Shown: positions 17,100-25,165 of the stretch, piece after piece | Layout: every line of letters starts with the position of its first letter | Position numbering within the stretch: position 1 is the stretch's first letter | Source: Paracoccaceae bacterium | Lineage (GTDB): Bacteria > Pseudomonadota > Alphaproteobacteria > Rhodobacterales > Rhodobacteraceae | DNA: 64,000 nucleotides | Reading direction: 5' to 3' | Assembly (NCBI GenBank): GCA_014872875.1 | Contig: WKFI01000012.1 | Span: forward strand, 372,001-436,000 | The notes under the pieces: generated by a model | Told to the model about the DNA's origin: nothing | What the model saw: only the letters and a program-made list of their open reading frames with translations | Database searches by the model: none | Translations under genes and position numbers: made by a program

Positions 17100-17918
17100 C
17101 TAGTCAGCTTGCGCAAAAAGCGTGCGCAAATGGTCGGCGGTCTCTGTCGCGTGCGAGATCGGCAGCATGTGACCCGCACCGGGGATGACGTGTGACACAG
17201 CATTTGGCAAACGTTTTTGCAACCCTTTGTTCACCACATCGATGACCGGGTGGGTTTCGCTGCCGTGCAGCAGCAGTGTGGGCGCGGTGATCCGGTCCAT
17301 GACGCCCGGCGCCAGAAGCCCGGCCAGATCCTCGTAGATCGCATCCCGGCACGCGGGCACGACGTGGATGCCGCGGGTCATCGCCGCCCGGGTGGATTCA
17401 GGCAAGTCCGGCCAGCGCGGCGCGTCATCACTGGTCCACATCCGGTTGAACAGCCGGGCGCCCAGCGCCTCGTCCCCTTGGGCCAGCGCTTGGGTAAAAG
17501 GCTTTGCGTCTTCTTCGTGTTGCGCCAACAGGTCCGGGTCATCCTGAACCGCCACCGCAAAAAACACCGGCTCGATCAGGGTCAGGCTGCGCACGCGCTC
17601 GGGGTGATCCGCGGCCAGACGCAGCGCAACCGTGGCGCCAAAGGAATGGCCGATCAGATCCATACGCCGATCGAACAAGGGCGCAGATGCTTCGGTCATC
17701 CGATCCTGGTAGTCTCCCTGGCCATCCCAATCGGGGCTGCGGCCATGGCTGAGCATGTCCGGCGTGATCAGCGTCAGCTCATCCTGCATCTGTGCAGACA
17801 GACCTCGCCATGCTCCGGAATGCGCAATGGTGCAGTGCAAGGCCAGGGCCTGACGCGGACCGTTGCCGAACTGCCGGTGAAAAAGCGGCTGCGGTACCGC
17901 GGAAGGAAAGTCTTTCAT
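17100..17918 (-). CDS. alpha/beta fold hydrolase
   Basis: 272 residues. The oxyanion segment LALHCTIAHSGAWRGL is followed by the nucleophile elbow DLIGHSFGATVAL near residue 94, the acid-bearing strand TLLLHGSETHPV, and the catalytic His in IPGAGHMLPISH. Complete Ser-Asp-His triad, so probably active, but the substrate (ester, lactone or similar) cannot be told. It overlaps the upstream isomerase gene by four bases, so they are cotranscribed. Confidence 0.88.
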   Translation of the reverse strand: MKDFPSAVPQPLFHRQFGNGPRQALALHCTIAHSGAWRGLSAQMQDELTLITPDMLSHGRSPDWDGQGDYQDRMTEASAPLFDRRMDLIGHSFGATVALRLAADHPERVRSLTLIEPVFFAVAVQDDPDLLAQHEEDAKPFTQALAQGDEALGARLFNRMWTSDDAPRWPDLPESTRAAMTRGIHVVPACRDAIYEDLAGLLAPGVMDRITAPTLLLHGSETHPVIDVVNKGLQKRLPNAVSHVIPGAGHMLPISHATETADHLRTLFAQAD

Positions 17919-18517
17919 GTTTTGATCTTGCCCAAATGCTCGTCCAGGTCCTCCAGCCGATCCTGGCCCCAGAATCGCTGATCATCTGCTGTAATATAGA
18001 AAGGCGCGCCGAAGGCACCCCTTTGAATGGCCTCTTCCGTATTTACTACATAGGTCTCGGCCCCCTGAAGCAAACCGGAATCCGCCAAGGCCGGGTCAAA
18101 TCCCGCTTCCTCCAGGCAAGCCCGGATCACCGCATCGTCGGAAAGGTCCTTGTCGTCGGCCCAGACGCTGCGGGTCATCGCATGGACCAGACCACCCAGA
18201 TCGCCGCCCCCTGCCCGCTGTGCCGCGATGAAAGCATACGAGGACGGTGCCATATTGACCGGGAAATGCGCCGGCTGGATGTTGAAGGGCAATCCCAGCT
18301 TGGCCGCCTGACGCGGCAACTCCTGCCGCCTGTATTCCTGCCGCGATGGGTGTCGGTTCATCGGCAGCACGCCTCCGGTCCCATTGAACACGGCCGCAAG
18401 ATCAACCGGTTTATAGGCAATGGTCGCGCCATGCCGGGCGGCGATCTCCTCCAAACGGGTGCCCGCCAGATAGGTGTAAGGCGACACTGTCGCAAAAAAG
18501 TAATCGATATCTGCCAT
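17915..18517 (-). CDS. 2-hydroxychromene-2-carboxylate isomerase-like (DsbA/kappa-GST fold) protein
   Basis: 200 residues. Starts DYFFATVSPYTYLA, where the serine replaces the CxxC of DsbA, as in kappa-class GST and HCCA isomerases. Then KPVDLAAVFNGTGG, a helical insertion with RQEYRRQELPRQAAKLGLPF, and GAFGAPFYITADDQRFWGQDRLEDL, the cis-Pro and C-terminal signature. The family isomerises hydroxychromene carboxylate in naphthalene breakdown, but most members in organisms without that pathway have unknown substrates. Coupled to the alpha/beta hydrolase gene. Divergent from prsA. Confidence 0.86.
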   Translation of the reverse strand: MADIDYFFATVSPYTYLAGTRLEEIAARHGATIAYKPVDLAAVFNGTGGVLPMNRHPSRQEYRRQELPRQAAKLGLPFNIQPAHFPVNMAPSSYAFIAAQRAGGGDLGGLVHAMTRSVWADDKDLSDDAVIRACLEEAGFDPALADSGLLQGAETYVVNTEEAIQRGAFGAPFYITADDQRFWGQDRLEDLDEHLGKIKT

Positions 18518-18625
18518 GACCCGTTTTCTCCCGCTTAGAACTAGGACTGAAGGTAAGCCCGTGTTAAGGCGGGTTCAACATCACGAATCTGTCACATAGC
18601 CATTGCTGCCCGGGGATATCAGCCA

Positions 18626-19642
18626 ATGCCGACACTCAACGAACCCAAGCTTATCGCTGGGAACGCCAACCTTCCACTTGCCGAAGCCATTGCCCGCCGC
18701 ATGAGCCTGCATCGCGGCGTAGACCAGGGCCTGGTCGATGCCCGCGTCGAACGGTTCAACGACGGCGAAATCTTTGTCGAAGTCTTCGAAAACGTCCGTG
18801 GCGAAGACATGTTCGTCATTCAGCCGACCTCGAACCCGGCCAATGACAACCTGATGGAACTGCTGATCATCGCTGATGCGATGCGCCGGTCTTCGGCCAA
18901 GCGGACCACCGCCGTGATCCCGTATTTCGGCTATGCCCGCCAGGACCGCCGCACCAAGGCCCGGACGCCGATTTCGGCCAAGTTGGTGGCCAACATGATC
19001 GCGGGGGCCGGGATCGAACGGGTCCTGACCATGGACCTGCATGCGGCCCAGATCCAGGGCTTCTTCGACATTCCGGTGGACAACCTCTATGCCTCGCCGA
19101 TCTTTGCGCTGGATGTTAAGCACCAGTTCAAGGATCAGCTAAGCGACATCATGGTCGTTTCGCCCGATGTGGGTGGCGTGGCCCGGGCGCGTGAATTGGC
19201 CAAGCGGATCAATGCACCGCTGTCGATCGTGGACAAGCGCCGCGAAAAGCCCGGTGAAGTCGCGGAAATGACCGTGATCGGCGATGTGACCGACAAGATC
19301 TGCCTGATCGTGGATGACATGTGCGACACTGCCGGAACGCTGTGCAAGGCGGCTCAGGTGCTGTTGGACAACGGCGCCAAGGAGGTCCACGCCTATATCA
19401 CCCACGGCGTGATGAGCGGCCCCGCCGTCGAGCGCGTCACCAACTCGGTGATGAAATCACTGGTGCTGACCGACTCGATCCAGCCGACCGAAGCGGTGAA
19501 ATCGGCACCCAATATCCGCATCGTGCCGACAGCGCCGATCTTTACCCAGGCAATCCTCAATATCTGGCATGGTACATCCGTATCGTCGCTGTTCGAGGAC
19601 AAGACCCTGACACCGATCTACGAAACACTTTACGCAGGCTGA
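18626..19642 (+). CDS. prsA: ribose-phosphate pyrophosphokinase
   Basis: 338 residues. Makes PRPP from ribose 5-phosphate and ATP for nucleotide, histidine (hisG in this window) and NAD synthesis. Motifs: [33 protein letters not shown] (ATP site), [11 protein letters not shown] (metal site), [12 protein letters not shown] (flexible loop) and the PRPP-binding [18 protein letters not shown]. Slightly longer than the E. coli enzyme. Monocistronic, with its own terminator. Confidence 0.97.
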   Translation: MPTLNEPKLIAGNANLPLAEAIARRMSLHRGVDQGLVDARVERFNDGEIFVEVFENVRGEDMFVIQPTSNPANDNLMELLIIADAMRRSSAKRTTAVIPYFGYARQDRRTKARTPISAKLVANMIAGAGIERVLTMDLHAAQIQGFFDIPVDNLYASPIFALDVKHQFKDQLSDIMVVSPDVGGVARARELAKRINAPLSIVDKRREKPGEVAEMTVIGDVTDKICLIVDDMCDTAGTLCKAAQVLLDNGAKEVHAYITHGVMSGPAVERVTNSVMKSLVLTDSIQPTEAVKSAPNIRIVPTAPIFTQAILNIWHGTSVSSLFEDKTLTPIYETLYAG

Positions 19643-19666
19643 TTGGCCAAACCCGTTTCGATGTTC

Positions 19667-19708
19667 CGACCCCGCGCAGTCCCATGATCTGCGCGGGGTC
19701 GTTTTTTG
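19667..19708 (+). terminator. terminator of prsA
   Basis: Stem CGACCCCGCGCAG / CTGCGCGGGGTCG followed by a run of six T. Six bases before the end of the convergent M23 gene. Confidence 0.92.
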
Positions 19709-19713
19709 CTAAC

Positions 19714-20400
19714 TCAACAGGGTACAGGCGCCACGATCCGTCCTTTTGGCAAAGGGTTTGACGTGTCGTGGCAAGACACCCGTCCCGGACCATCGCGCCA
19801 GAAGAAATTCGGATCGATGTGGCAGGTCGGCCAGTCATTGCAGCGACGGACGGCAAAATGCACATGCGGCGTGGTGCCAATACTTGGCCGGTTGGCTTTT
19901 TGCACATGTCCGACCAGCTGCCCGGCCTTGACCAATTGCCCGACCCGCAGGCCCGGCAACGGCACAATATGAACCATTTCGACAAAAACCCGCTGCCTGG
20001 CGCGCTTGGGTCTGGGGCGGATCGAAAACCCGGTGGTGATCCCCACCACCCCGCCATAGGCGCTGTTGTCAGCTTCGATGAAGCGGATCCTCCCATCCGC
20101 AGGTGCAAGCACGGGTGAACCGGCGCGTTTACAGAAATCCATGCCTTCGTGACGGGTGATTGTCCTGTGCGGTTCGACGACATGGTAGGGCGCACCGTTA
20201 CGCAGGCGGGTTTTCCCGTAGTCCAGACAGAGGCCCGCCTTGCGCCGAAATCCACGCTCTACGCCATGTATGGCGGGCACGCCCTCGGGGGTGACAAAAC
20301 TCTGCTCTTCTTGATCAGCCTGTGCCCGGGCCTCCCAGGTCCCGGTGCACAGCACCAGTGCCACAGCAATCAGATACCGTTTGGAAGTGAAATGCCTCAT
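19714..20400 (-). CDS. M23 family metallopeptidase (exported)
   Basis: 228 residues from the ATG at 20400, chosen because it begins a signal peptide (MRHFTSKRYLIAVALVLCTGTWEARAQ). The lysostaphin-type zinc site is complete: THEGMDF-like HEGMD (H-x3-D) and the later HVHF (H-x-H). It is a periplasmic peptidoglycan endopeptidase or related factor. In place of the usual Gly-rich segment it has an insertion (FSIRPRPKRARQRVFVEMVHI). Converges with prsA; follows the SDR gene by about 106 bases. Confidence 0.88.
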   Translation of the reverse strand: MRHFTSKRYLIAVALVLCTGTWEARAQADQEEQSFVTPEGVPAIHGVERGFRRKAGLCLDYGKTRLRNGAPYHVVEPHRTITRHEGMDFCKRAGSPVLAPADGRIRFIEADNSAYGGVVGITTGFSIRPRPKRARQRVFVEMVHIVPLPGLRVGQLVKAGQLVGHVQKANRPSIGTTPHVHFAVRRCNDWPTCHIDPNFFWRDGPGRVSCHDTSNPLPKGRIVAPVPC

Positions 20401-20506
20401 GCGATCCAACATCCCGGAATTGGGCGCACCCAAAAGCGTTCTGTCAAGCCGTTCAGAGTGCTTTAGCGACGTCCGGATCTGATGGGCTGAGGGGCCTGAA
20501 CAGGCG

Positions 20507-21211
20507 TCACACATATGGGCTGCGTTGTGGGCGGACGGTGAATTCGCTTACACAGGCGGTTTTCGGCAGCTCCAGCGTAGAAGAAATCAACTGCCCCACA
20601 TCTTCGACCTGGATCATCTTGTCCGTGTCCTTGCCTGCAGTATCAGCAGACGGGGTGTGCACGAAACCCGGGTGGATCAGCGTCACCCCGATCCCGTCTT
20701 CACGCACATCTTCGAACAAAGCCTTGGCGAACCCGGCCTGGGCATGGCGCAGGGCACAATGGATTGCGTGGTTCTTCCAGCCCAGCCAAGAGGTTGGCCC
20801 GCAGATATAGATGTACGTCCCCTGCGCATTCCGAACCGCCGGTAGCAGATGCGCGGTCAGCCGGATCGTGGCGCGGAGCACTTGGTCGATTGACCGGTCC
20901 CAATCCTCGAACCGGTCGGTCGAGACGGTCCCGTAGGTGAATTTCGCCGCCGCATGCACCATGGCGCCCAAAGCGCCACCTGATCGGTCCGAGGCCCAAT
21001 CTGACAAGGCCTCGATTTGCTCCATATCACCCATTTCCGCGACAAAGGATTCACCGGTTCCTCCAGACTCGGCAATCATTTCCAGCGTCTCCTGCAGCCG
21101 ATCCTGATTGCGTCCCTGGGCCAGTACATGCCAGCCATCGCGGGCCAGACGGATCGCAGCCCCCCGGCCGATCCCGCTGGAAGCCCCGGTTATGAGCGCG
21201 GTTCTGGTCAC
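20507..21211 (-). CDS. SDR-family protein lacking the canonical YxxxK
   Basis: 234 residues from the GTG at 21211, which has AAAGGAG eight bases upstream. The Rossmann site is intact (TALITGASSGIGRGAAIRLA, then AAAKFTYG). In the catalytic region the expected Tyr-x-x-x-Lys reads His-Cys-Ala-Leu-Arg (segment NHAIHCALRHAQAGFAKAL), confirmed at codon level, and the usual catalytic Ser block is replaced by YICGPTSWLGW. It therefore probably binds NAD(P) but may not use the classical SDR mechanism. Downstream HPGFVHTPSADT matches the SDR 'PG' motif. Might be a sensor-type or atypical SDR. Divergence rather than sequencing error is more likely because the frame is intact. Confidence 0.85.
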   Translation of the reverse strand: MTRTALITGASSGIGRGAAIRLARDGWHVLAQGRNQDRLQETLEMIAESGGTGESFVAEMGDMEQIEALSDWASDRSGGALGAMVHAAAKFTYGTVSTDRFEDWDRSIDQVLRATIRLTAHLLPAVRNAQGTYIYICGPTSWLGWKNHAIHCALRHAQAGFAKALFEDVREDGIGVTLIHPGFVHTPSADTAGKDTDKMIQVEDVGQLISSTLELPKTACVSEFTVRPQRSPYV

Positions 21212-21265
21212 GGATGATACTCCTTTATTGGTTCCGGTTAGGCGCGGCGCCACCGGGTGTCAGGC

Positions 21266-22411
21266 TCACAGTTCCGAGGGCGCAAAGATCGGCACCGGAT
21301 GGTCAAATCCCTTCAGGCGCCGCTCCCCCAGAGCCTCATAGGACCGATGCGAGGCTCGGGCGACGGCCCCTGTTACCAATACCGGGCGCTCAAAGTCGCG
21401 ACACAGCGCCTCCACCCGGCTGACCAGATTGACCGACTGCCCGATCACGGTGAAATCCAGCCGTGTGCGGCCGCCGACATTGCCATAGAACACCTCGCCC
21501 TTGTGCAACCCAATGCCCAGATCAAGGCCCCTTGGCCAGTCCGGGTCCTGTTTGGCGTCCACCACAGCAAAGGCCGCGGTTTCTGCGGCTTGGATCGGAT
21601 CCGACCCGCCACCTGCAACCGGAAAGATCCCCAGCACAGCATCACCGATGAATTTCAAAACCTCGCCGCCCTGGGCGGTGATCGCCTCGGTCACGAGTTC
21701 GAAATACTGGTTAATCGCATCCAAGAGGTCTTGTGGCGCGCGTTCGGCGGCAAAGCGGGTGAAACCGCGCAGATCACTCATCCAGATCACCGCCTCGATC
21801 ATCTCGCCATCCCCGCGATGGACCTGACCGTCCAATACCCTCTTTCCCGCGCGTTCACCCACAAATGTGTTCATCAGCGTCTCCGCCAGCGCCCGCTGAA
21901 CATGGTGTTCGACTGCCGCGGCAATGGCCGGAACGCAGGCTTTCAGCCGGACCACCTGGTCATCGGTGAACCCCCCTTCAGTCCGGGTCTGCACGGTGAA
22001 TGCCTTGTGCGAGCCATCGCTGAAAGGCAGCGCCAGGGCAAGGTAATGCGTGAAACCGGCGTGGTACAGTTCAGGTCCTACCGAGTAACGCTGTACGGCC
22101 GCCTCGCAATCCAGCCGCCAATCTGCATCCCGACCTTCGGAATAAATCGCATACATCGGGCTGTTGCGCAGCTTCTCCAACCCGCTGTCGTCCCACACCA
22201 GAAAATTTCGCCGGACGCCGTTCTGAGGGTCCCAAAGACAAAATGAGGATTGTGCTATCGGGTGCAGCAACGGCGCGCCCACCGTGGCCCGATCCAGCGG
22301 GAATCCCTGATCGCGCAACAGATGGCTCAGCCCCTCCAACATCGCCCCCAGGTCGCTTACCCCCCGCGCCCGGGTCAGCAGCCAGTCCACGATATCCTTG
22401 TTCTGCGCCAT
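21266..22411 (-). CDS. class III adenylate/guanylate cyclase with N-terminal sensor-like domain
   Basis: 381 residues from the ATG at 22411 (AGGTGGGGG upstream). The N-terminal 190 residues resemble the GAF-like region seen before many Rhizobiales/Rhodobacterales cyclases. The C-terminal cyclase domain has both metal aspartates (IWMSDLRGFTRF and KFIGDAVLGIFP), then LGIGLHKGEVFYGNVG and DFTVIGQSVNLVSRVEAL with the transition-state Asn and Arg. All catalytic positions appear present. No membrane segments, so soluble. Cyclic AMP is the likely product. Confidence 0.9.
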   Translation of the reverse strand: MAQNKDIVDWLLTRARGVSDLGAMLEGLSHLLRDQGFPLDRATVGAPLLHPIAQSSFCLWDPQNGVRRNFLVWDDSGLEKLRNSPMYAIYSEGRDADWRLDCEAAVQRYSVGPELYHAGFTHYLALALPFSDGSHKAFTVQTRTEGGFTDDQVVRLKACVPAIAAAVEHHVQRALAETLMNTFVGERAGKRVLDGQVHRGDGEMIEAVIWMSDLRGFTRFAAERAPQDLLDAINQYFELVTEAITAQGGEVLKFIGDAVLGIFPVAGGGSDPIQAAETAAFAVVDAKQDPDWPRGLDLGIGLHKGEVFYGNVGGRTRLDFTVIGQSVNLVSRVEALCRDFERPVLVTGAVARASHRSYEALGERRLKGFDHPVPIFAPSEL

Positions 22412-22565
22412 GTGCCCCCACCTGTTGTCATCAGATGATCGGATCATGGCAGTTCAAAATGAAATTTGCATCCCCAGCCTTGAACACAGACGGCTCGGAA
22501 ACCCGCCACAGCCCTGTGTCCACGCAAAAAATCCTTTCAATGTTCGATTGCTTGGCTTGCGGGTC

Positions 22566-22594
22566 TTGACGCTCGGAAGCAGCTGAATTATTCC
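22566..22594 (+). promoter_or_regulatory. promoter of tRNA-Gly
   Basis: TTGACG (22566-22571), 17-base spacer, TATTCC (22589-22594). Predicted transcription start is about 7 bases before the tRNA. Confidence 0.55.
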
Positions 22595-22607
22595 CCGAAC
22601 TCACCGA

Positions 22608-22681
22608 GCGGGTATGGTGAAATGGTATCATAAGAGCCTTCCAAGCTTAAGGTGCGGGTTCGATTCCCGCTACCCGCTCCA
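22608..22681 (+). tRNA. tRNA-Gly (anticodon UCC)
   Basis: 74 bases including an encoded CCA. Seven-base acceptor stem GCGGGTA/TACCCGC, D-loop AATGGTA, anticodon loop CTTCCAA giving UCC, TpsiC arm GCGGG-TTCGATT-CCCGC, discriminator T. Reads GGA/GGG glycine codons. Confidence 0.96.
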
Positions 22682-22881
22682 GTTCCTCCCAATAGATCCA
22701 TCCGGACAACGGACGAGCCTGGCATTCGTTTGATCTATCAGGGCTATAGCCCCCTGCCCCCAAACAAAAAAGAATGCGCAAATCCGGTCGCAGGATTTGT
22801 CATACCAAGGGCCGTGCACTACCTTTTGTAAAATCTTACAAGCCCCGACCAAGTGGCGGGAAAGCCAAGGAACATCCGCCC

Positions 22882-23601
22882 GTGCCGAACGATCGCCTGC
22901 ATACCGAATACCCCCAACATGCCGTTCTGGTAGCGCATGGCCAACCTTCCGATCCGATGCCTGCCGAAGAGGCGCTGGCCGATCTGGCCCGTTCCGTTCA
23001 GGCGGAGATGCCGGGATGGGTTGTGACCTCGGCCACTCTAGCTTTGGAAGGGCGACTGGAAGCGGTCTGTGACGCTGCCGGACCCGGTACGGTGATCTAT
23101 CCCGGCTTCATGTCCGGTGGCTGGTTTGCAAGCAGCGTCCTGCCCCGCCGACTGGAGGGCCGAAATGTTTTCATGGCAACGCCATTGGGGCTGGATCCTG
23201 ACCTCCCGCCCCTGATGGCCGAGGTGCTGGTCGAACGGGCCAAAACCTGCGGTTGGGCCCTGGAGGACACAGAACTTCTGCTTTTGGCCCATGGCTCGGG
23301 GCGCGGCACCAAGGCCGCTGAGGCCGTAACTGCCTTCTCCCATGCGCTGCACGACCATATCTCCCTGAAGCGCCACGTTCTGGGCTATGTCGAGCAGCCC
23401 CCATATGTTGCGCAGGCCGCGAGACAGGTCGGACCGCAGAGCATCTGCCTGCCCTTCTTCGTTCAGGAAGGCGACCATGTGAAAAACGACATTGCCGAGG
23501 CGTTGAATGAAACGAGGTTTGCAGGTCATTTCTTGCCGGTGATCGCCAAGATCCCGGGGGTCCCTGCCCTGATCGCCCGCGCCATTCGCGCAAGCGCCTG
23601 A
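22882..23601 (+). CDS. CbiX/SirB-type sirohydrochlorin chelatase-like protein
   Basis: About 239 residues from the GTG at 22882 (AAGGAA 11 bases upstream); the frame is open further upstream, so the start is uncertain. Two CbiX repeats are visible: HAVLVAHGQPSDPMPAEEALA at the N-terminus and LLLLAHGSGRGTKAAEAV in the middle, each with the metal-binding His-Gly. C-terminal part has LGYVEQPPYV and LPFFVQEGDHVKNDI, typical of the family. Family enzymes insert Fe or Co into sirohydrochlorin for siroheme or cobalamin. It stands alone after tRNA-Gly, away from other tetrapyrrole genes, so which metal is used is unknown. Confidence 0.85.
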   Translation: MPNDRLHTEYPQHAVLVAHGQPSDPMPAEEALADLARSVQAEMPGWVVTSATLALEGRLEAVCDAAGPGTVIYPGFMSGGWFASSVLPRRLEGRNVFMATPLGLDPDLPPLMAEVLVERAKTCGWALEDTELLLLAHGSGRGTKAAEAVTAFSHALHDHISLKRHVLGYVEQPPYVAQAARQVGPQSICLPFFVQEGDHVKNDIAEALNETRFAGHFLPVIAKIPGVPALIARAIRASA

Positions 23602-24056
23602 TCCTCGACACACTCCATTCCTGATACATGGGATGTGTGAAGCCGGGCTTTTGGTGGTCAACACGCAGCCCCCTGCCTGTTGTGTGATTTTCAGCCAAAC
23701 ACAATGGGCAAAATACAATTCTGGTTCCAACCCGGAAACTGGGAAAGGACTCTTCAGCTCGAAACTTGTATCGCCAACTTGCAAGCTGCGGGGCTGCCTG
23801 CCCTGCAACTCGGTCAAGTTGACACCCGTTTCATTTTCGCCCGCTCCGTTTTGTCGGATTGGGTGTTTCAGATGTGGCCACTTCTTACATCTCACCAAAC
23901 CGGTGCGACCAGAAGGCACTATCCTCTACGGCACAGCCATCCTGCGGCCCCGGACGCTCAAACAACCAGCTTTGGTATCCAAATTGCTGAAGGTGGACAT
24001 GAGTGGTGATAAGCGCAATTACTCTCACGTCCACCCGCAGCATGTTTTTCTCCGGG
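23602..24056. other. 455-base gap between convergent genes
   Basis: No gene recognised. Small frames exist (for example plus 23680-24009) but lack a credible ribosome site or any family motif. Slightly more AT-rich than flanking genes. No clear T-tract terminator seen. Confidence 0.45.
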
Positions 24057-25148
24057 TTACTGATGAGTCCGCGTTTTTTGTGGGTCGTAGACCGGGCTAC
24101 CAACCACTTTTGCGGTGGTTTGAAGGGCCTCGCTTTTCAGCTGCAGGACCGTTCCAGCGGCGATCCCCGGGCGGACATGTGCCAGCGCCAGCGATTTGCC
24201 CATCCGGTGCGAGTAACAGGGGCTGTTGACCACGCCGACCTCTTCGCCATCCAACAGCAGGGTCTCTCCGCCCTCCACCATATCCGAATGATCAATGTCG
24301 AGGGTGATATTGGAAATCTTCTCGCGTCCCTTTGCCCCCATCACTGCCTCCTTGCCACGAAAATCACCCTTCGTGGCGCTGACCGTGAAGCCCAGGCCGA
24401 CCTCCCACGGGGTGTGCGCTTCGGTCATGTCATAACCGTAGAAGAGCAGCCCCGCTTCAATCCGCACCTTGTCGAGTGCGGTGAAGGAGCATGGCATCAC
24501 TCCAGCATCTGCCAGTTTATCCCAGATATCGGTGATCACCTCAGCGTCTGCGAATACTTCATAGCCGCGCTCCCCAGAGTAACCCGTCCGCGAGATCCGG
24601 CAAGAATGGCCGAACAGACTGGCAGGGGCGTGTTCGAAGTAGCCGAGGGAAGCGAGGTCGATATCGCAATGTGCGTTCAGGGTCTCCAGCGCCGCCGGGC
24701 CCTGGACCGAGACGTCGTGCAGATTGTCAGTGAACTCCAGCCAGACATCGCGGCCCTCAGCCGAAGCTTCCAGCAGCGCCATGGTGTCGCCGGAGCCATG
24801 CACGATCATCCATTCATCACCGCCGTTGTTCGACACAATTGCGTCGTCGGCAATGCCGCCGGCCTCGGTCAGCACACAGAGGTAGGCCGCTTTGCCCGGC
24901 GCCAGTTTGGACAGGTCGCGTGTGGTCAGGTGATCCAGCACGGCCAGCGCGTCCTTGCCGCGGACAAAGACCTTCTTCAGCGGCGACATGTCGAACATGC
25001 CAGCGCGCTCGCGCACCGCGTCGTGTTCGTCGTTCGGATCGGTGCTGTAACTCCAGGCGGTGCCCATGCCGTTCCAGTCCTCCAGCCCCGAGCCCAGGGC
25101 GGTGTGGCGGGAGGCAAGCACCGAGGTGCGGCTCAGTTCTTCGGTCAT
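24057..25148 (-). CDS. GcvT-family aminomethyltransferase-like protein
   Basis: 363 residues from the ATG at 25148, which follows AGAAAGGACC. A stand-alone GCV_T plus GCV_T_C protein: AGMFDMSPLKKVFVRGKDALAVLDHL, the folate-site region DDAIVSNNGGDEWMIVHGSG, then RTGYSGERGYEVF and KGDFRGKEAVMG. It resembles glycine cleavage T protein but is not beside gcvH or gcvP. It lies 17 bases after an MttB-like gene, so it probably takes part in demethylation with tetrahydrofolate as acceptor. It is not an obvious DmdA (DMSP demethylase) by its N-terminus. Confidence 0.87.
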   Translation of the reverse strand: MTEELSRTSVLASRHTALGSGLEDWNGMGTAWSYSTDPNDEHDAVRERAGMFDMSPLKKVFVRGKDALAVLDHLTTRDLSKLAPGKAAYLCVLTEAGGIADDAIVSNNGGDEWMIVHGSGDTMALLEASAEGRDVWLEFTDNLHDVSVQGPAALETLNAHCDIDLASLGYFEHAPASLFGHSCRISRTGYSGERGYEVFADAEVITDIWDKLADAGVMPCSFTALDKVRIEAGLLFYGYDMTEAHTPWEVGLGFTVSATKGDFRGKEAVMGAKGREKISNITLDIDHSDMVEGGETLLLDGEEVGVVNSPCYSHRMGKSLALAHVRPGIAAGTVLQLKSEALQTTAKVVGSPVYDPQKTRTHQ

Positions 25149-25165
25149 GTCTAGGGGGTCCTTTC

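Noticed and set aside
22608-22881. tRNA-Gly 3' end as an integration (att) site
   Set aside because: No integrase, no direct repeat of the tRNA 3' end seen in the window, and flanking genes look core.
23680-24009. 109-codon plus-strand frame between the chelatase and GcvT genes
   Set aside because: No ribosome site or family motif; composition not convincing.
24057-25148. GcvT-like gene as DmdA, the DMSP demethylase
   Set aside because: The N-terminal sequence does not resemble DmdA as I recall it, and the operon partner is MttB-like.
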